A stretch of DNA of 64,000 bases from Candidatus Jettenia sp. (lineage in GTDB: Bacteria > Planctomycetota > Brocadiia > Brocadiales > Brocadiaceae): NCBI GenBank assembly GCA_021650895.1, contig CP091278.1, positions 1,083,659 through 1,147,658 of the forward strand. Reading direction: 5' to 3'. How positions within the stretch are numbered: position 1 is the stretch's first letter; each line of letters opens with the position of its first letter. Under the pieces are notes generated by a model, which was given only the letters and a program-made list of their open reading frames with translations, did not search any database and was not told the origin of the DNA. Below, in pieces: positions 29,691 through 39,841 of this stretch. The translations under genes and the position numbers were made by a program.

Positions 29691-30944
29691 CTACACACAT
29701 GTCACCCCGTTGGGGCTATGTATCGCTGCTTGTACCCCCTTACCCTCCACACTGTTCTCTAAACTATCCATTTTTCCCTCCTTCCCCTTCACCTTTTCAT
29801 AACTACTAGACTGTCGATAAAACGGGAAGGTAACTGCACCTGCAATTTGTATTACATTTGAAATGAAAAAGGTAACACCGGCAACTATGAAACCACCGGG
29901 TTTTGGAATACCATGAGGAACACGGACGGACCGCATCATACAACTCGCAATGACAAGCGAGATACCGCCTATTCCATACAAGTAGTAGAGAGGCTCGTAA
30001 TTTTTGAGAATAATAAATGAGGTCGTCATCAGGAAAAAGAGTACGAGAAACCATGGCAAAAAGAGGAGCTGTAAGAGCTTCGTGTAATAGATCATCTTCC
30101 AGCGCAGAGGCATATAGGCAGACTTATGTAAAAACCGCAGAAGCTCAATGATATAGGCATTACATTTCCTGAATTTATGCTGTAATAATTCCCAAATATT
30201 CTCAGGACAACGGGTCTCATAAGCCACGGCCTTTTGACTATAAATGGTCTTGTATCCGTTCATATTTGCAAAGAAGGGGAGAAAGATGTCATCAGCAATT
30301 ACATCATCAGGGAACTCCCTGATAATAGATCGTCTGAAGGCATAACAAACAGCAATCACGATGGATGAAGAGAACACCTCCGTTTCGAGGAGCCGGCTTT
30401 TGTTCTGCATCATCCAGAACTGACGCTCGATGGGAATGGTATTTTCAGGAAAAACAAATGCGCCCACCACGCCAACCTCTTTATCGTGCATAAATTCTTG
30501 TGCAATATTCATTATGGCGTCTTTTTCCAGAATTCCATCTACATCGCTATTCATTATGATTTCGCCCTTACTACATAAAAGGGTATGGTTCAATTGTTGT
30601 ATTTTTCCTTTCCGTGGTGATATAAGTAACCGCATCCACGGCAATTCCTTTATCCTGTCCGTTATCAATTGAACGGTTGCATCAGTAGATCCTCCATCGA
30701 CAAAGATCACCTGGAGACGGTCGTGCGGATAGCTAAGTAATCTTGTATTTTCTATCTTTGCTTGTATCAACGATGCCTCATTAAAGCAGGGTATCACAAG
30801 GGTAACGATTGGAAAATCATCGTTTACGGTAACGGTCTTCTGTTTTTTCAGTCTTGCCGTTAAAAAATATACCATGATCGATCCACAGTAACCCCACCAG
30901 ATAAAGAAAAAGCAGATAAAATAGATGGCAATAAAGATAATCAT
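29691..30944 (-). CDS. Membrane-bound family 2 glycosyltransferase, processive type
   Basis: An N-terminal membrane helix precedes a GT2 domain: TLVIPCFNEASLIQAKI, VIFVDGGSTDATVQLI, IIMNSDVDGIL (DxD), and a later ADDIFLPFFANMNGYKT. Three to four C-terminal helices follow (LFLPWFLVLFFLMTTSFIIL; GGISLVIASCMM). The layout resembles PgaC/NodC/hyaluronan synthases, except that a QxxRW motif is not clear; FRKCNAYIIELL stands in its place. AGGAAA precedes the ATG. It likely makes or exports a surface polysaccharide. Confidence 0.82.
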   Translation of the reverse strand: MIIFIAIYFICFFFIWWGYCGSIMVYFLTARLKKQKTVTVNDDFPIVTLVIPCFNEASLIQAKIENTRLLSYPHDRLQVIFVDGGSTDATVQLITDRIKELPWMRLLISPRKGKIQQLNHTLLCSKGEIIMNSDVDGILEKDAIMNIAQEFMHDKEVGVVGAFVFPENTIPIERQFWMMQNKSRLLETEVFSSSIVIAVCYAFRRSIIREFPDDVIADDIFLPFFANMNGYKTIYSQKAVAYETRCPENIWELLQHKFRKCNAYIIELLRFLHKSAYMPLRWKMIYYTKLLQLLFLPWFLVLFFLMTTSFIILKNYEPLYYLYGIGGISLVIASCMMRSVRVPHGIPKPGGFIVAGVTFFISNVIQIAGAVTFPFYRQSSSYEKVKGKEGKMDSLENSVEGKGVQAAIHSPNGVTCV

Positions 30945-31084
30945 TGTTAGGATTTCCTATTTCAGACTATAATCCAACGTAATATGCATAGAAATTGTTA
31001 TTATCGAATCGCTACAGACTTTAGCGTAAAACGCCCAACTTTTCTCGTAGCTGCATAGGGCGTGGAAACGAGAAAAAGTTTTTA

Positions 31085-32479
31085 TTATCGGATATATCTC
31101 TTCCAGAAAACAGCAGGTATTGCCCTACAATAAGTTTCAATTCGGGAAAAGAGCATCTCGTATGGATTCCTGAGAACCTGCTTAGCAAAAGGAAGACTTA
31201 TATAGAACCTTCTATAAGCCCTCTTTGCCAAACTTTCCAATTCTTTCATAGATAATTCCGGGTAATTCGGAGCGCCATTTTTAATCCATCCTTTTTCCTT
31301 CAGCTCAGCATAAAAAGGTGTGCCCGGGAAAGGAATCATTAATTGAAACTGGACAGTATGAGGTCTTATCTCGCATGCCCAATCTACAGTCTCATGTATT
31401 GATTCCCTTGTTTCATCAGGAAACCCAATACCAAAATCACCGTGAATCCTTAACCCAACCCTTTTTGCATCCAAGGCAAACCTCGTCATTCTGTCTTTTG
31501 TAACACCTTTCTTAATTGTGCTTAAAATACTTTTATCGGCTGATTCAAATCCAACATGCAAATTAAGGCAGTTTGCCTTTTTCATTAACTTTAGTACGTC
31601 ATAAGCTATATCACCCCGGGCATAACACGACCAGGAAAGTTTTATACCAGTCTTAAGCTTTGCTTCACAAAATTCTATAATCCTTTCTTCTGTAAAAGTA
31701 TCATCCTGTAACATCAGAGACCTGATCTCTGGCATCTCTTTAGATATAAACCACAGCTCTTCAATAACATTATCAATACTTCTACAGTTGTACGTAGATC
31801 CCTTGATGTAAGAATTTACCCATAAGCAATAGGTACAATGCCCCCATTTACAACCTCTTCCAGTCATAATATCCATAAAAGGATAAGGTTCAGAAATAGT
31901 TTTATATCGATAGATATGTAAATGCCTTTTAAAGAATCGCGATAAAAAAGGTATTTGATTCAACTGTTCTGTATTGAGGTAAGGCCTCTCAGGATTCTGA
32001 ATAACATCATCCCCCTCTTTATATACCAGGTTAGGAATATCCTTGTCGGCTTTCCCTCCGATGACATCCTGTACAGGCAACTCAAATTCACCAGTAATCA
32101 AACGCCGTATACTACGTGTCTTTCTCAATGTTTCTTTTGGGAAGATAGAGGCATAAGGGCCTACAAGAATAGTCTCACAACCAATCTTTTCTGTTAGTCT
32201 ATCTGCTAGCGCTATATCATTGTCCTCACTTATTCTTCCCGTATAGACAATAAGCCAATCTGGTTTATAATCCGTAACCATTTTTTCAGTTGCTTTATGA
32301 TCCAGGTTGTATGCAGGGGCGTCGATAAGTTTAACCTGATACCCACATTTCTCAAGCCATGCACCGCAATAACCCAGCAAAATTGGATACCACTGTGTAC
32401 CGGATAATGATACAAAATCGCAGCGAGCGTTACGCATATATCCGGAAATATAGGGAGAAGACAGCAACAAAACCTTCAT
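31085..32479 (-). CDS. B12-binding radical SAM protein with CX4CX2C cluster motif
   Basis: The N-terminal half (residues 1-140) is a cobalamin-binding-like Rossmann domain (MKVLLLSSPY; PDWLIVYTGRISED). The radical SAM half begins near residue 205: MTGRGCKWGHCTYCLW holds three cysteines spaced CX4CX2C. LHVGFESADKSILSTIKKG and HGDFGIGFPDETRESI follow in the usual order. AAAGGAG precedes the ATG. Family members methylate or rearrange unreactive carbon. Because its neighbours are an SDR, a methyltransferase and glycosyltransferases, lipid or glycan tailoring is likely; no substrate can be named. Confidence 0.85.
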   Translation of the reverse strand: MKVLLLSSPYISGYMRNARCDFVSLSGTQWYPILLGYCGAWLEKCGYQVKLIDAPAYNLDHKATEKMVTDYKPDWLIVYTGRISEDNDIALADRLTEKIGCETILVGPYASIFPKETLRKTRSIRRLITGEFELPVQDVIGGKADKDIPNLVYKEGDDVIQNPERPYLNTEQLNQIPFLSRFFKRHLHIYRYKTISEPYPFMDIMTGRGCKWGHCTYCLWVNSYIKGSTYNCRSIDNVIEELWFISKEMPEIRSLMLQDDTFTEERIIEFCEAKLKTGIKLSWSCYARGDIAYDVLKLMKKANCLNLHVGFESADKSILSTIKKGVTKDRMTRFALDAKRVGLRIHGDFGIGFPDETRESIHETVDWACEIRPHTVQFQLMIPFPGTPFYAELKEKGWIKNGAPNYPELSMKELESLAKRAYRRFYISLPFAKQVLRNPYEMLFSRIETYCRAIPAVFWKRYIR

Positions 32480-32490
32480 AATAAACTCCT

Positions 32491-33237
32491 TTATTTTACC
32501 GCAATAATCCTGACAAGCGGGGCATATCCCTTGTTGTAAGACCTTTTGCCAAACATTTTATTTGTCAGCGGAGATAATCCAAACCAGTGATAATCGAACT
32601 TAATATCTTTAAAACCAATACTTTTGAGTTTTGCTTTAATTGTTTGAGATGGAATTCCATCACTGTGGAACTCAGAACAATGGTGTATCCTTTTTAATGC
32701 CTGATCAAATCCCAATACATGGTGATTACTTATAGCATTGACCTTACGATACATTTTTAGTAATAGCCCAAAGCGCTTGAAAAAATGGGAATCCATATCA
32801 TGATCGGAATAATAGATACCTCCGGCAGTTAAAACCCGGTAGATCTCAGATAAAATTTTTTCATAAGAATAACAGTGATGAAGAACAGCAAAAGTGACAA
32901 CACAATTTATTTGAGCATCCTTGATAGGAATTAAATCACTATCGGCAGCTATTCTACAGAGATTTTTATCATCGATATCTTTCATGACCCCATACGATAT
33001 ATCTAAAGCATATCTTCGCTTAAAATAACTATTAGAAACCCTTGAAATAAATCCATTTCCACATCCTAAATCCAAAATAGAATCAGCCTTTATATTTCTG
33101 GAGATCATCCGAACTTGATCGTCAACATAACAAATCAATTCCTCTGATCTTCTCCCATCAATACTCTCGTAAGAAGATCCAACAATATCGTAAAAATCTC
33201 TATTTGCTTTTTTTACCTTACGCGCTAAGTCATCCAT
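32491..33237 (-). CDS. Class I SAM-dependent methyltransferase
   Basis: The SAM site is ILDLGCGNGFISRV (motif I). RRYALDISYGVM, then CVVTFAVLHHCYSYEKILSEIYRVLTAGG (motifs II-III in part) complete a Methyltransf_11-type domain in 248 residues. The C-terminal 60 residues are basic and unassigned. It lies 5 bases after the SDR gene and 11 before the B12-radical SAM gene, so the three form one operon. Confidence 0.87.
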   Translation of the reverse strand: MDDLARKVKKANRDFYDIVGSSYESIDGRRSEELICYVDDQVRMISRNIKADSILDLGCGNGFISRVSNSYFKRRYALDISYGVMKDIDDKNLCRIAADSDLIPIKDAQINCVVTFAVLHHCYSYEKILSEIYRVLTAGGIYYSDHDMDSHFFKRFGLLLKMYRKVNAISNHHVLGFDQALKRIHHCSEFHSDGIPSQTIKAKLKSIGFKDIKFDYHWFGLSPLTNKMFGKRSYNKGYAPLVRIIAVK

Positions 33238-33242
33238 AATCT

Positions 33243-34241
33243 TTATATAAGAGCATTTTCCTTGTAATAGATAAGCGCCTTCTCCACTGCTTCTTCAAGA
33301 CTTTGTAATGGTTTCCATCCTAGTTCCTCTTTTGCCTTTTTAGAACTAAAGTATTTGTACCGGTACGATTCTTTTAAGATCTGTGTTGTCATCAAATCAA
33401 TTCTTTTTCTTGCGAGAGATGAAAACGATTCAATCCCCTTCGTCGCTAATAATGCAGGATAATAGGAGAAGCATGGTAATATCAATTTTGGTTCTTTCAA
33501 TTTTAGAGTCTTTGCAATTCTTTGAGCTAACATGCTATATTTCATGTTTTCTGTACAAAATATGTATCTTTCCCCAGATTTGCCCTTTCGGGCTAATAGT
33601 AATAACCCTTCTATCAAATCATCTATTGAAACGTAACTTGTACCTCCCGGTGGGACAAACCTCATTTTTCCTTTATAAATAGATGTGATAATCGCTCCGG
33701 AATTTAACTTCCTATCTCCCTGACCATAGACGGTAGCTATATTAGCAATTGATGCATTTAATCCCTTTTGTATATATCGTTGAACCTCTTCTTCTGCTAA
33801 TTTCTTTGTGTAAGCATATACATTATCTTTTCCAATTTCATGACTGGAGGTTTCATCGAGGACTACATCCTTATCGAGAGAATACCCCAGAACAGCACAA
33901 GCGCTTAAATGCACTACTTTGTTTACTCCTGCTTTGAAACATGCCTCTAATACATTTCGAGTCCCGATAACATTAATCTGGTATGCCTTTTCAAAATCGG
34001 ATTTTTTGAAAGAAATATAAGCAGCGGCATGAAAAACCGTATCCGTTCCTTTAACTAACTCTTTTAACAGTGATATATTCTCTATAGAACCATATGCTTT
34101 TAAGCACGGTATCTCATTTGGAAAAGAATTCATGGATGAGTCCCTCAGCAAGAGAATAACCTGATACTTTTCCCTTACTAATGCATAAACAAGATTTGAA
34201 CCAACAAAACCCGAAGCTCCGGTAATTAGAATGCGTTTCAT
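33243..34241 (-). CDS. NAD-dependent epimerase/dehydratase (extended SDR)
   Basis: The protein has ITGASGFVGSNL (Gly motif), GTDTVFHAAAYIS and a catalytic YAYTKKLAEE (YxxxK) with an upstream Ser at HLSACAVLG. Its 332 residues are normal for the family. The layout resembles HpnA-like and 3-beta-HSD-like sugar or sterol dehydrogenases. It is first of a three-gene operon with the methyltransferase and radical SAM genes. The substrate is unknown. Confidence 0.87.
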   Translation of the reverse strand: MKRILITGASGFVGSNLVYALVREKYQVILLLRDSSMNSFPNEIPCLKAYGSIENISLLKELVKGTDTVFHAAAYISFKKSDFEKAYQINVIGTRNVLEACFKAGVNKVVHLSACAVLGYSLDKDVVLDETSSHEIGKDNVYAYTKKLAEEEVQRYIQKGLNASIANIATVYGQGDRKLNSGAIITSIYKGKMRFVPPGGTSYVSIDDLIEGLLLLARKGKSGERYIFCTENMKYSMLAQRIAKTLKLKEPKLILPCFSYYPALLATKGIESFSSLARKRIDLMTTQILKESYRYKYFSSKKAKEELGWKPLQSLEEAVEKALIYYKENALI

Positions 34242-34274
34242 ATCATAATATAAGATTAATTTTTCAAGTTACGA

Positions 34275-34364
34275 GTAGGGTGGATTACGGCGTTGGTTTT
34301 TACGCCGAATCCACCAATGCTATTTCCAGAAAAGGTGGATTCGCTACCGCTTAATCCACCCTAC
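34275..34364. repeat. GTAGGGTGGATTA palindromic repeat
   Basis: GTAGGGTGGATTACGGCG and CCGCTTAATCCACCCTAC form long inverted arms with an internal GGTGGATTCG. Related fragments lie at 9747-9777 and 18079-18106. Confidence 0.7.
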
Positions 34365-34485
34365 CACAATCTGCTTAAATAAAATAAAAATTCCTATACA
34401 ATTTAATTAATTAGACCTTCAACAATTTTTTCTGAAGCACAGAAAATACTATATAAGATAAAGGTTTCAGCCGTGTCCTGCAACC

Positions 34486-35595
34486 CTAGGGTTGCCCTAC
34501 AACCACGTCGCTTTGTGAAGCAACTTTATTAAATACCAGTTCGCTGTGCATTGGGAGATCTTCGTGTGTAAAAGTCTTAGACAAATATCTATCTATAAAT
34601 TCTCTATCCTCTGCGACCAGACATTTGCTATGATAATCTTTCAAATACCTATTTTTTAATGCCCTGGATCGTATTACAGCTATAGATTCATCCAATGCAT
34701 TCCCAAAACTTATATGCATAAATGGACATGCCAACACATCGCCATACGGTGTCAAATAGATTATCTCTTTCATTGCCCCGCAACCCCAACGAACAAAATT
34801 TGCCTCAAAATCCGTCCTTATATATGGGGATTTAGCTGTTAACTCTCTTATATAATTCACGTCTTCATCAGTAATCAAGACGTCGTAATTTTCTTGCCAT
34901 TTACCTGCTGGAACGGCAAGTATCAAATTGAGAATAAACTTTCTCTCTACTGCCATCTCTACAATCTTTTGAATCCCTTCAGTTTTCAGATTCGTATGGG
35001 ACACCGTAGTCCCTATTGTGATATTGAATCCCTTTTTCAATGCAGATTCTATTCCCTGTATCACCTTCCCGTAAGTCCCCTTTACACCTCTAAAGCGGTC
35101 ATGTTCTTCAGGTATTCCGCTATCGAGACTTACCGTCAAAATATCTACCCCAACCTTCTTTAAACGATCTAAATTCCCTTCTGTAAGCATGGTTCCGTTT
35201 GTGGTAACTGATATGACATTTTTCCACGGCTTACATGCTTCTATAATCTTCTCCCAGTCCTTACATAAAAAAAGCTCTCCTCCCTGGAAAGAGAAATTTA
35301 CCACGCCAAGCGCCATACAATCATTCGCTATTCTCCTATAGTCTTCTATTGTAAGTCTCCTCATTCCCCGCCTTGCCCCGTCTTTTTCGAGACTTGTCTT
35401 GAAGCAATGATCACACTTAAGGTTACAATGGTAATCAATTGCAAAATCGACATATCTCAGAGGTCTCAGTTTAAGAAGCATAATCCCTAAAAAAGTAGTT
35501 ATTAATCTTAAAATCAGGATATGCTTCCTTGGGTTAACGGCATACCTTAAATTAATCATGCTCCTTCTCATATACATCTTAAAATTTTGAATCAT
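34486..35595 (-). CDS. Radical SAM protein with SPASM-like tail
   Basis: The cluster motif is CNLKCDHCF (CX3CX2C) near residue 58. FSFQGGELFL, SVTTNGTML and LDSGIPEEHDRFRG follow. Later cysteines (WGCGAMKEIIYLTPYGDVLACPFMHISFGN) give the GD-C-P SPASM/twitch pattern for an auxiliary cluster. An amphipathic or hydrophobic N-terminus (LRLITTFLGIMLL) suggests membrane contact. It is next to the glycosyltransferase-39 gene. The radical target could be a lipid or peptide, and nothing here decides between them. Confidence 0.85.
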   Translation of the reverse strand: MIQNFKMYMRRSMINLRYAVNPRKHILILRLITTFLGIMLLKLRPLRYVDFAIDYHCNLKCDHCFKTSLEKDGARRGMRRLTIEDYRRIANDCMALGVVNFSFQGGELFLCKDWEKIIEACKPWKNVISVTTNGTMLTEGNLDRLKKVGVDILTVSLDSGIPEEHDRFRGVKGTYGKVIQGIESALKKGFNITIGTTVSHTNLKTEGIQKIVEMAVERKFILNLILAVPAGKWQENYDVLITDEDVNYIRELTAKSPYIRTDFEANFVRWGCGAMKEIIYLTPYGDVLACPFMHISFGNALDESIAVIRSRALKNRYLKDYHSKCLVAEDREFIDRYLSKTFTHEDLPMHSELVFNKVASQSDVVVGQP

Positions 35596-35661
35596 ACTAT
35601 AGACATCTCATTACTTCGTTAAAAACGTATCGTGATAAAAATCGTTCATCAAATCGAAAAT

Positions 35662-37347
35662 TTACTTTATTATTTTATAAATTGCGTATTTCATACTTTT
35701 ACCTGTATACATAAGCAGTACATGATCGGGGTATTTTATTGCCAGCCGGTCAATCATGTGCTCAAACGCAGGAGAGAAATAAGCTATCTTGACCAGATAC
35801 ACATTCTTATTGTTCGCATACTCAAGCAAATTTTTGAAATTTTTTGTAACTATATCTGAAGAAAATTTTGATAAATCATTCAAATCCATACCTACGATAG
35901 AGGGGATCGATTTCCGACCGGTATAGAGATACAAGGCAGGACTTACTGAGGTAGCTACAATGTCATCACTGCCCGTATTTTCTTTTATCCACTGGAATAT
36001 CTTCTTCTTTTCAACCCATTCTGAAGATCTCCCGGAACGTACAATATGAGTACATTCCTGTGCTAAAGCAAGGCCGCAATTTAGCGTAAAAAAAGATAGA
36101 GGTATAAGCCACGGCAATTTTGAAATTACTAAGGGAACCTTATCCCGATAAAAATATTTAAACTTTTCCATAAGATAAGAAAATCCATTGATAAAATATA
36201 AAAGAATAAATGGTAGTACGGGTATCAAAAAACGGTCAGGTTCAAAAGGCCAGAAGAGAATGATCATCATAAGAAAAAGAATATGCATAGTAACAAGAGA
36301 ATATTTCCTCAGTATAAAATCTCTGGCTAGTGGAATCATAAATGAAAGAGATAAAGCAGCACAAAGGATGACTATGCAAAAAAGATGGATATAATCTGTA
36401 AGAAAATTAAGATGTTCGATCTTGCCAATATCTACTCCTGGTAATAGCAAGTTTGGTACAGCTCCTAAAAAGCATCGATAGATATTTATGAAAAATATCT
36501 TAAAGAAGAATATAATTCCGAACTCCTGCGATAACGAATTAACTGCACTGCCATAGCTGCGGAAAGCAATACTGTAGGGAAGCACCTCACGGTGGGAATG
36601 ATGTACATATTGTAATACTGTCCAGATTATCCACGGTGAGAGAAAGAGGAGAACGACAAGCAGCAACTGTAGCGCAGGCAACAATATCTCCTTTATGGAT
36701 CTTTTCCTATGAAAAAAGAGATAAAGAAATGCAGCACCCAGGATGCTAATACCAATGGAACGGGTCATGATGGAAATAGCTATGGATACTCCAGCAAGGG
36801 TAAGATAAAGAAGATGTTTATAACCCCGGGTATTTGACACAAATAATTCAATTGCCCATAAAGAAAGGAGAGAGACCAGACAATACAATGCCTCAGACAT
36901 TACCATGGTTGCAGCCCAGACCATCCATGGGTTAAAAGCGGTCATTATAACTATTAATAATGCCATACTGGGCGATGCATAGTTCTTTCGAACCAGATAG
37001 AAATACACTAAAAAGAGGAAGAGTAATGTAAAGATTATTGAAGGCGCCTTTAAGACAATGATATTTTCAGGAAACCGGGGAAAGACGTGCCAAACCAGGG
37101 AAAGTACGGCCGGATAGAAGATAGGATAGGATATTTGAACGGGGGATTCCGGCAGGCTGATAATCCGGTAACCCTTTCCCTCAGCCAATGCCTTTGCCGT
37201 TACGGCATATATTGCATCGTCATGGTAAAGGCCCAGGATATCTGGAAAAAGCGCTACGGAATAGAATATAGCTGCAAGAGATAAAACAATTCCAAGCTTT
37301 AACTTCATCCTATTGGATGAAAACAAGAAACGTAAACAGCCCCTCAT
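35662..37347 (-). CDS. Membrane glycosyltransferase, GT39/ArnT-like
   Basis: The 561-residue protein has about ten hydrophobic helices. After the first it carries LGLYHDDAIYAVTAKALAEG, the first-loop acidic motif of the PMT/ArnT family, which transfers sugars from polyprenyl phosphate to lipid or protein outside the membrane. A soluble C-terminal domain follows (IKENTGSDDIVATS; YLYTGRKSIPSI). An ATG at 37308 (MKLKLGIVL) is a plausible alternative start. The DPM1-like enzyme at 27901 could supply its donor. Confidence 0.8.
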   Translation of the reverse strand: MRGCLRFLFSSNRMKLKLGIVLSLAAIFYSVALFPDILGLYHDDAIYAVTAKALAEGKGYRIISLPESPVQISYPIFYPAVLSLVWHVFPRFPENIIVLKAPSIIFTLLFLFLVYFYLVRKNYASPSMALLIVIMTAFNPWMVWAATMVMSEALYCLVSLLSLWAIELFVSNTRGYKHLLYLTLAGVSIAISIMTRSIGISILGAAFLYLFFHRKRSIKEILLPALQLLLVVLLFLSPWIIWTVLQYVHHSHREVLPYSIAFRSYGSAVNSLSQEFGIIFFFKIFFINIYRCFLGAVPNLLLPGVDIGKIEHLNFLTDYIHLFCIVILCAALSLSFMIPLARDFILRKYSLVTMHILFLMMIILFWPFEPDRFLIPVLPFILLYFINGFSYLMEKFKYFYRDKVPLVISKLPWLIPLSFFTLNCGLALAQECTHIVRSGRSSEWVEKKKIFQWIKENTGSDDIVATSVSPALYLYTGRKSIPSIVGMDLNDLSKFSSDIVTKNFKNLLEYANNKNVYLVKIAYFSPAFEHMIDRLAIKYPDHVLLMYTGKSMKYAIYKIIK

Positions 37348-37717
37348 CTGTTAAGTATTTCTCTCTTATAAATAGTCTAATTATTTAGATACAAAAGGTA
37401 CTAAGGAATACATTGCAGAAAATTATCATGGTGAACAAAGTAAAATAATCTTTATAATCTCCTTTAACAAAGGAGGCACCGGGAAGTTATTAATCCCCCT
37501 TGATTCCCCTTTAAAAAAGGGGGAAGTGTAAATATTTTAGAAAAGGGGGAGAATAGTTCAGGCTATTGCCCCACATAGTAACATTTTAAGATCCTTCTTC
37601 ATGTTTTTTTACCTTTGTGGTTCATTATTTCATTTCAACTCCCTGTCCTTCCTGTCATACTCAGTGATTATTTTCATCTAAGGAAGGCAGGAAAATCAGG
37701 AAAAAAGCCTTTCATGC
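37348..37717. other. Intergenic region without a gene
   Basis: The stretch contains C-run/A-run palindromes near 37493-37552 like those inside the MITE family, but without its ends. No coding frame or RNA gene was seen. Confidence 0.6.
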
Positions 37718-37759
37718 GGTATACTGCCTGCGCCCATTACGGGCGCAGGCGGATATACC
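37718..37759 (-). terminator. Strong GC hairpin after the prepilin gene
   Basis: GGTATAC-GCCTGCGCCC and GGGCGCAGGC-TATACC form a long stem around ATTAC, 10 bases after the prepilin stop. On the minus strand a TTTTTT run appears about 15 bases further on. It may be a terminator or an mRNA 3'-end stabiliser. Confidence 0.5.
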
Positions 37760-37769
37760 ATTGAGATGT

Positions 37770-39143
37770 TTAACTGCTCTGCTCCAATATTGTAGCGATA
37801 AGCGGGAATGGGGCCCGTTTAGGAATTGTCGGACCATTTCTACTCAGCAACAAAGCTTCCTCTGTCAGATTTCCGCGGGCGTTTACGATATCAGTAGCTG
37901 AATCGAGTTTATTGCTGCCCATCAGGAAGCCAGAATTGTTCTCTCCATTATATCCTAAGATAACGGTATTCTCTTCACCACTATCTACGACACCATTTCC
38001 ATTTATATCGCAAATCCACTCATTGCTATCATAGATTGGATTACCAACACTTACGATTCCATTGCCATCTTCATCGTTATCCCTTCCAAATCCATTCCAC
38101 AGTCTATTTGAAGGCCTTCCCGTGGTTGGATGTACATACACAGCCTCACGGATGAAGAACTCCACATGGCCGTCAGCAAAACATACATTAGCGCCGCCAT
38201 CATGACGGTTACTTACAACACCTCTGGCTGCAATGCTCTGACGATTGCTGCCACCTGCTGCTCCACAAATATCATTCAACTGGATATTTGAGTTTGCGAT
38301 ATTTGTAGCAGTATCAAGATTTCGGCATGGGAGGAATGTCCCATCAATTTGGTAACCTTCGTTTCCAAGTGTTGTAGTCCTGCAAAACGTAAGAGAACCA
38401 CCAGTTCCCCAGCCAGTTGCTGCCGCAGCGCCACCTGCAGCGAATGATATATTACCTTCTGCTGTTTCTGCGGTAATCATTTCTGTTGGCGCCCGGTATG
38501 AATCAAGGTGTCCTGTACCATCCGTATCCGCTATAGCTATAGTCCTTGTAGGGTCTTTTATTTCAGCAAGTGTTACCGGGTAATTGACATAACCATTCTT
38601 CTTTCTCCCTGAGGTTCTCATAGCCGGAGGTGTTACAGTTTCATATGTTGGCCTTGCATTGCCGAGATAATTGTGGTTGTATCCGTAGGAGTTATTCCTT
38701 CCGATCTTCCACTCACCATCAACCTCCGGGCATATGAAGGCACGCGTAAAGACAGATTGATCTAAGTCACCCATTTCATTCGTTGTACCAGTATTACCCT
38801 GGGCATTGGTACGAGCGCGTTCATCGGCGCCCATGTAAGGTGAAAGGGTATTGAACCATCTCTGTCGTACCTGTGTAGCGCCGCTACCTACATCTATTGC
38901 AGAGGCTGGATACATCCCGGTATCAGTTACATACTGCACCAGGGCATTCCCCCACTGTCTGAGATTTTCGGCGCACTTGGCCTGCCTTGATTTTGCTAAA
39001 GAATTAATTGCTGCCGGGGTGATGATGCCTCCGAGGATGCCGGCCACGCCGATGGCAGCCAACATCTCGATAAGCGTAAAACCGGAGACAGATTTACGCC
39101 CCTTCTTTATCTTTTCTCTTATATTCTTCAATATCTTTTTCAT
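37770..39143 (-). CDS. Planctomycete-type prepilin-like protein (DUF1559 / H-X9-DG)
   Basis: The leader is long and basic, followed by SG-FTLIEMLAAIGVAGIL, a prepilin peptidase site with Glu at +5. Mid-protein motifs GYNHNYLG and the tail RHDGGANVCFADGHVEFF (H-X9-DG) mark the DUF1559 family, expanded in Planctomycetes. A C-terminal 70-residue extension holds calcium-type loops (DEDGNGIVS; DINGNGVVDSGEE). AAAGGAG precedes the ATG. It could be a substrate of the secretion/pilus cluster at 2-24 kb. A regulated promoter lies 800 bases upstream, and two conserved RNA-like elements lie between. Confidence 0.85.
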   Translation of the reverse strand: MKKILKNIREKIKKGRKSVSGFTLIEMLAAIGVAGILGGIITPAAINSLAKSRQAKCAENLRQWGNALVQYVTDTGMYPASAIDVGSGATQVRQRWFNTLSPYMGADERARTNAQGNTGTTNEMGDLDQSVFTRAFICPEVDGEWKIGRNNSYGYNHNYLGNARPTYETVTPPAMRTSGRKKNGYVNYPVTLAEIKDPTRTIAIADTDGTGHLDSYRAPTEMITAETAEGNISFAAGGAAAATGWGTGGSLTFCRTTTLGNEGYQIDGTFLPCRNLDTATNIANSNIQLNDICGAAGGSNRQSIAARGVVSNRHDGGANVCFADGHVEFFIREAVYVHPTTGRPSNRLWNGFGRDNDEDGNGIVSVGNPIYDSNEWICDINGNGVVDSGEENTVILGYNGENNSGFLMGSNKLDSATDIVNARGNLTEEALLLSRNGPTIPKRAPFPLIATILEQSS

Positions 39144-39443
39144 TGTGTCTTATTTACTCCTTTTCTTACCTTGAGATTATTAATATTTCTCCACCTGTTA
39201 CAATACGGGTTTACCCACCAAAACTGATTTCTATGGGCTTGCACTCCTTTAACACCTTTTTAAGCCAGAGATCTGCCCTGCTTCCGTTCTGCCGTCATCA
39301 CCTCCTTTTTTCATGCTGGCGGAACCGGCAAAACCACCCTGTGTTCTTGAAAATAGTATATTCTGTTTTCTTTTCTGCACTTTTGTGGATCACCCCCTTC
39401 TCTCAATATACCAGGCATACTTTGTCAGTAAGCCCGATACAAC

Positions 39444-39538
39444 AAAAAAGGCCTAGCAAGGAGGGCTGATGATATACCCTCCTTACCTCGTCCCGGAGAT
39501 TGTCAGCTATACTTATTTGCCGGTCTGCTGGCAACCTC
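39444..39538 (-). ncRNA. Structured leader element, copy A
   Basis: Read on the minus strand, stem GAGGTTGCCAGC/GCTGACAATCTC closes a loop AGACCGGCAAATAAGTATA. A second stem AAGGAGGG/CCCTCCTT follows, then GCTAGGCCTTTTTT. The stem bases differ from those of copies B and C yet still pair, while the loop is nearly constant, which argues for RNA function. Strand is inferred from the T-run and from flanking transcription. It lies 300 bases upstream of the prepilin gene. It matches no riboswitch consensus I can recall. Confidence 0.45.
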
Positions 39539-39841
39539 ATCCCTTACTGCCTAACCACAGAGGACACAGAGAATACAGAGAAAAAATCTCCTTTATCTCT
39601 ATGCACTTTGTAGCTATCAGCTATCTCAAAATTTCACTATTACATTATCGAACTATACATAACGACATAAGTTCTCAGCACTCTATTATTCCTGGCCTAA
39701 CCTGGAATCCATTGTTTTTCTGGATTCCCGTTTTCATGGGAATGACATTTACGTCTCTGATAAATGACGCTATGTATAAAACAGGATATGATGTTTTCTG
39801 TATCCTGCTCATCCTGTCTATCTCCAGCAAAAAATTTCAAC

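Noticed and set aside
39444-39538. Match to FMN, hammerhead or c-di-GMP riboswitch/ribozyme
   Set aside because: GACCGGC also occurs in the FMN aptamer, CTGATGA in hammerheads and GGCC/GGGAC in c-di-GMP-I RNAs, but the other conserved parts of each are absent in all three copies.
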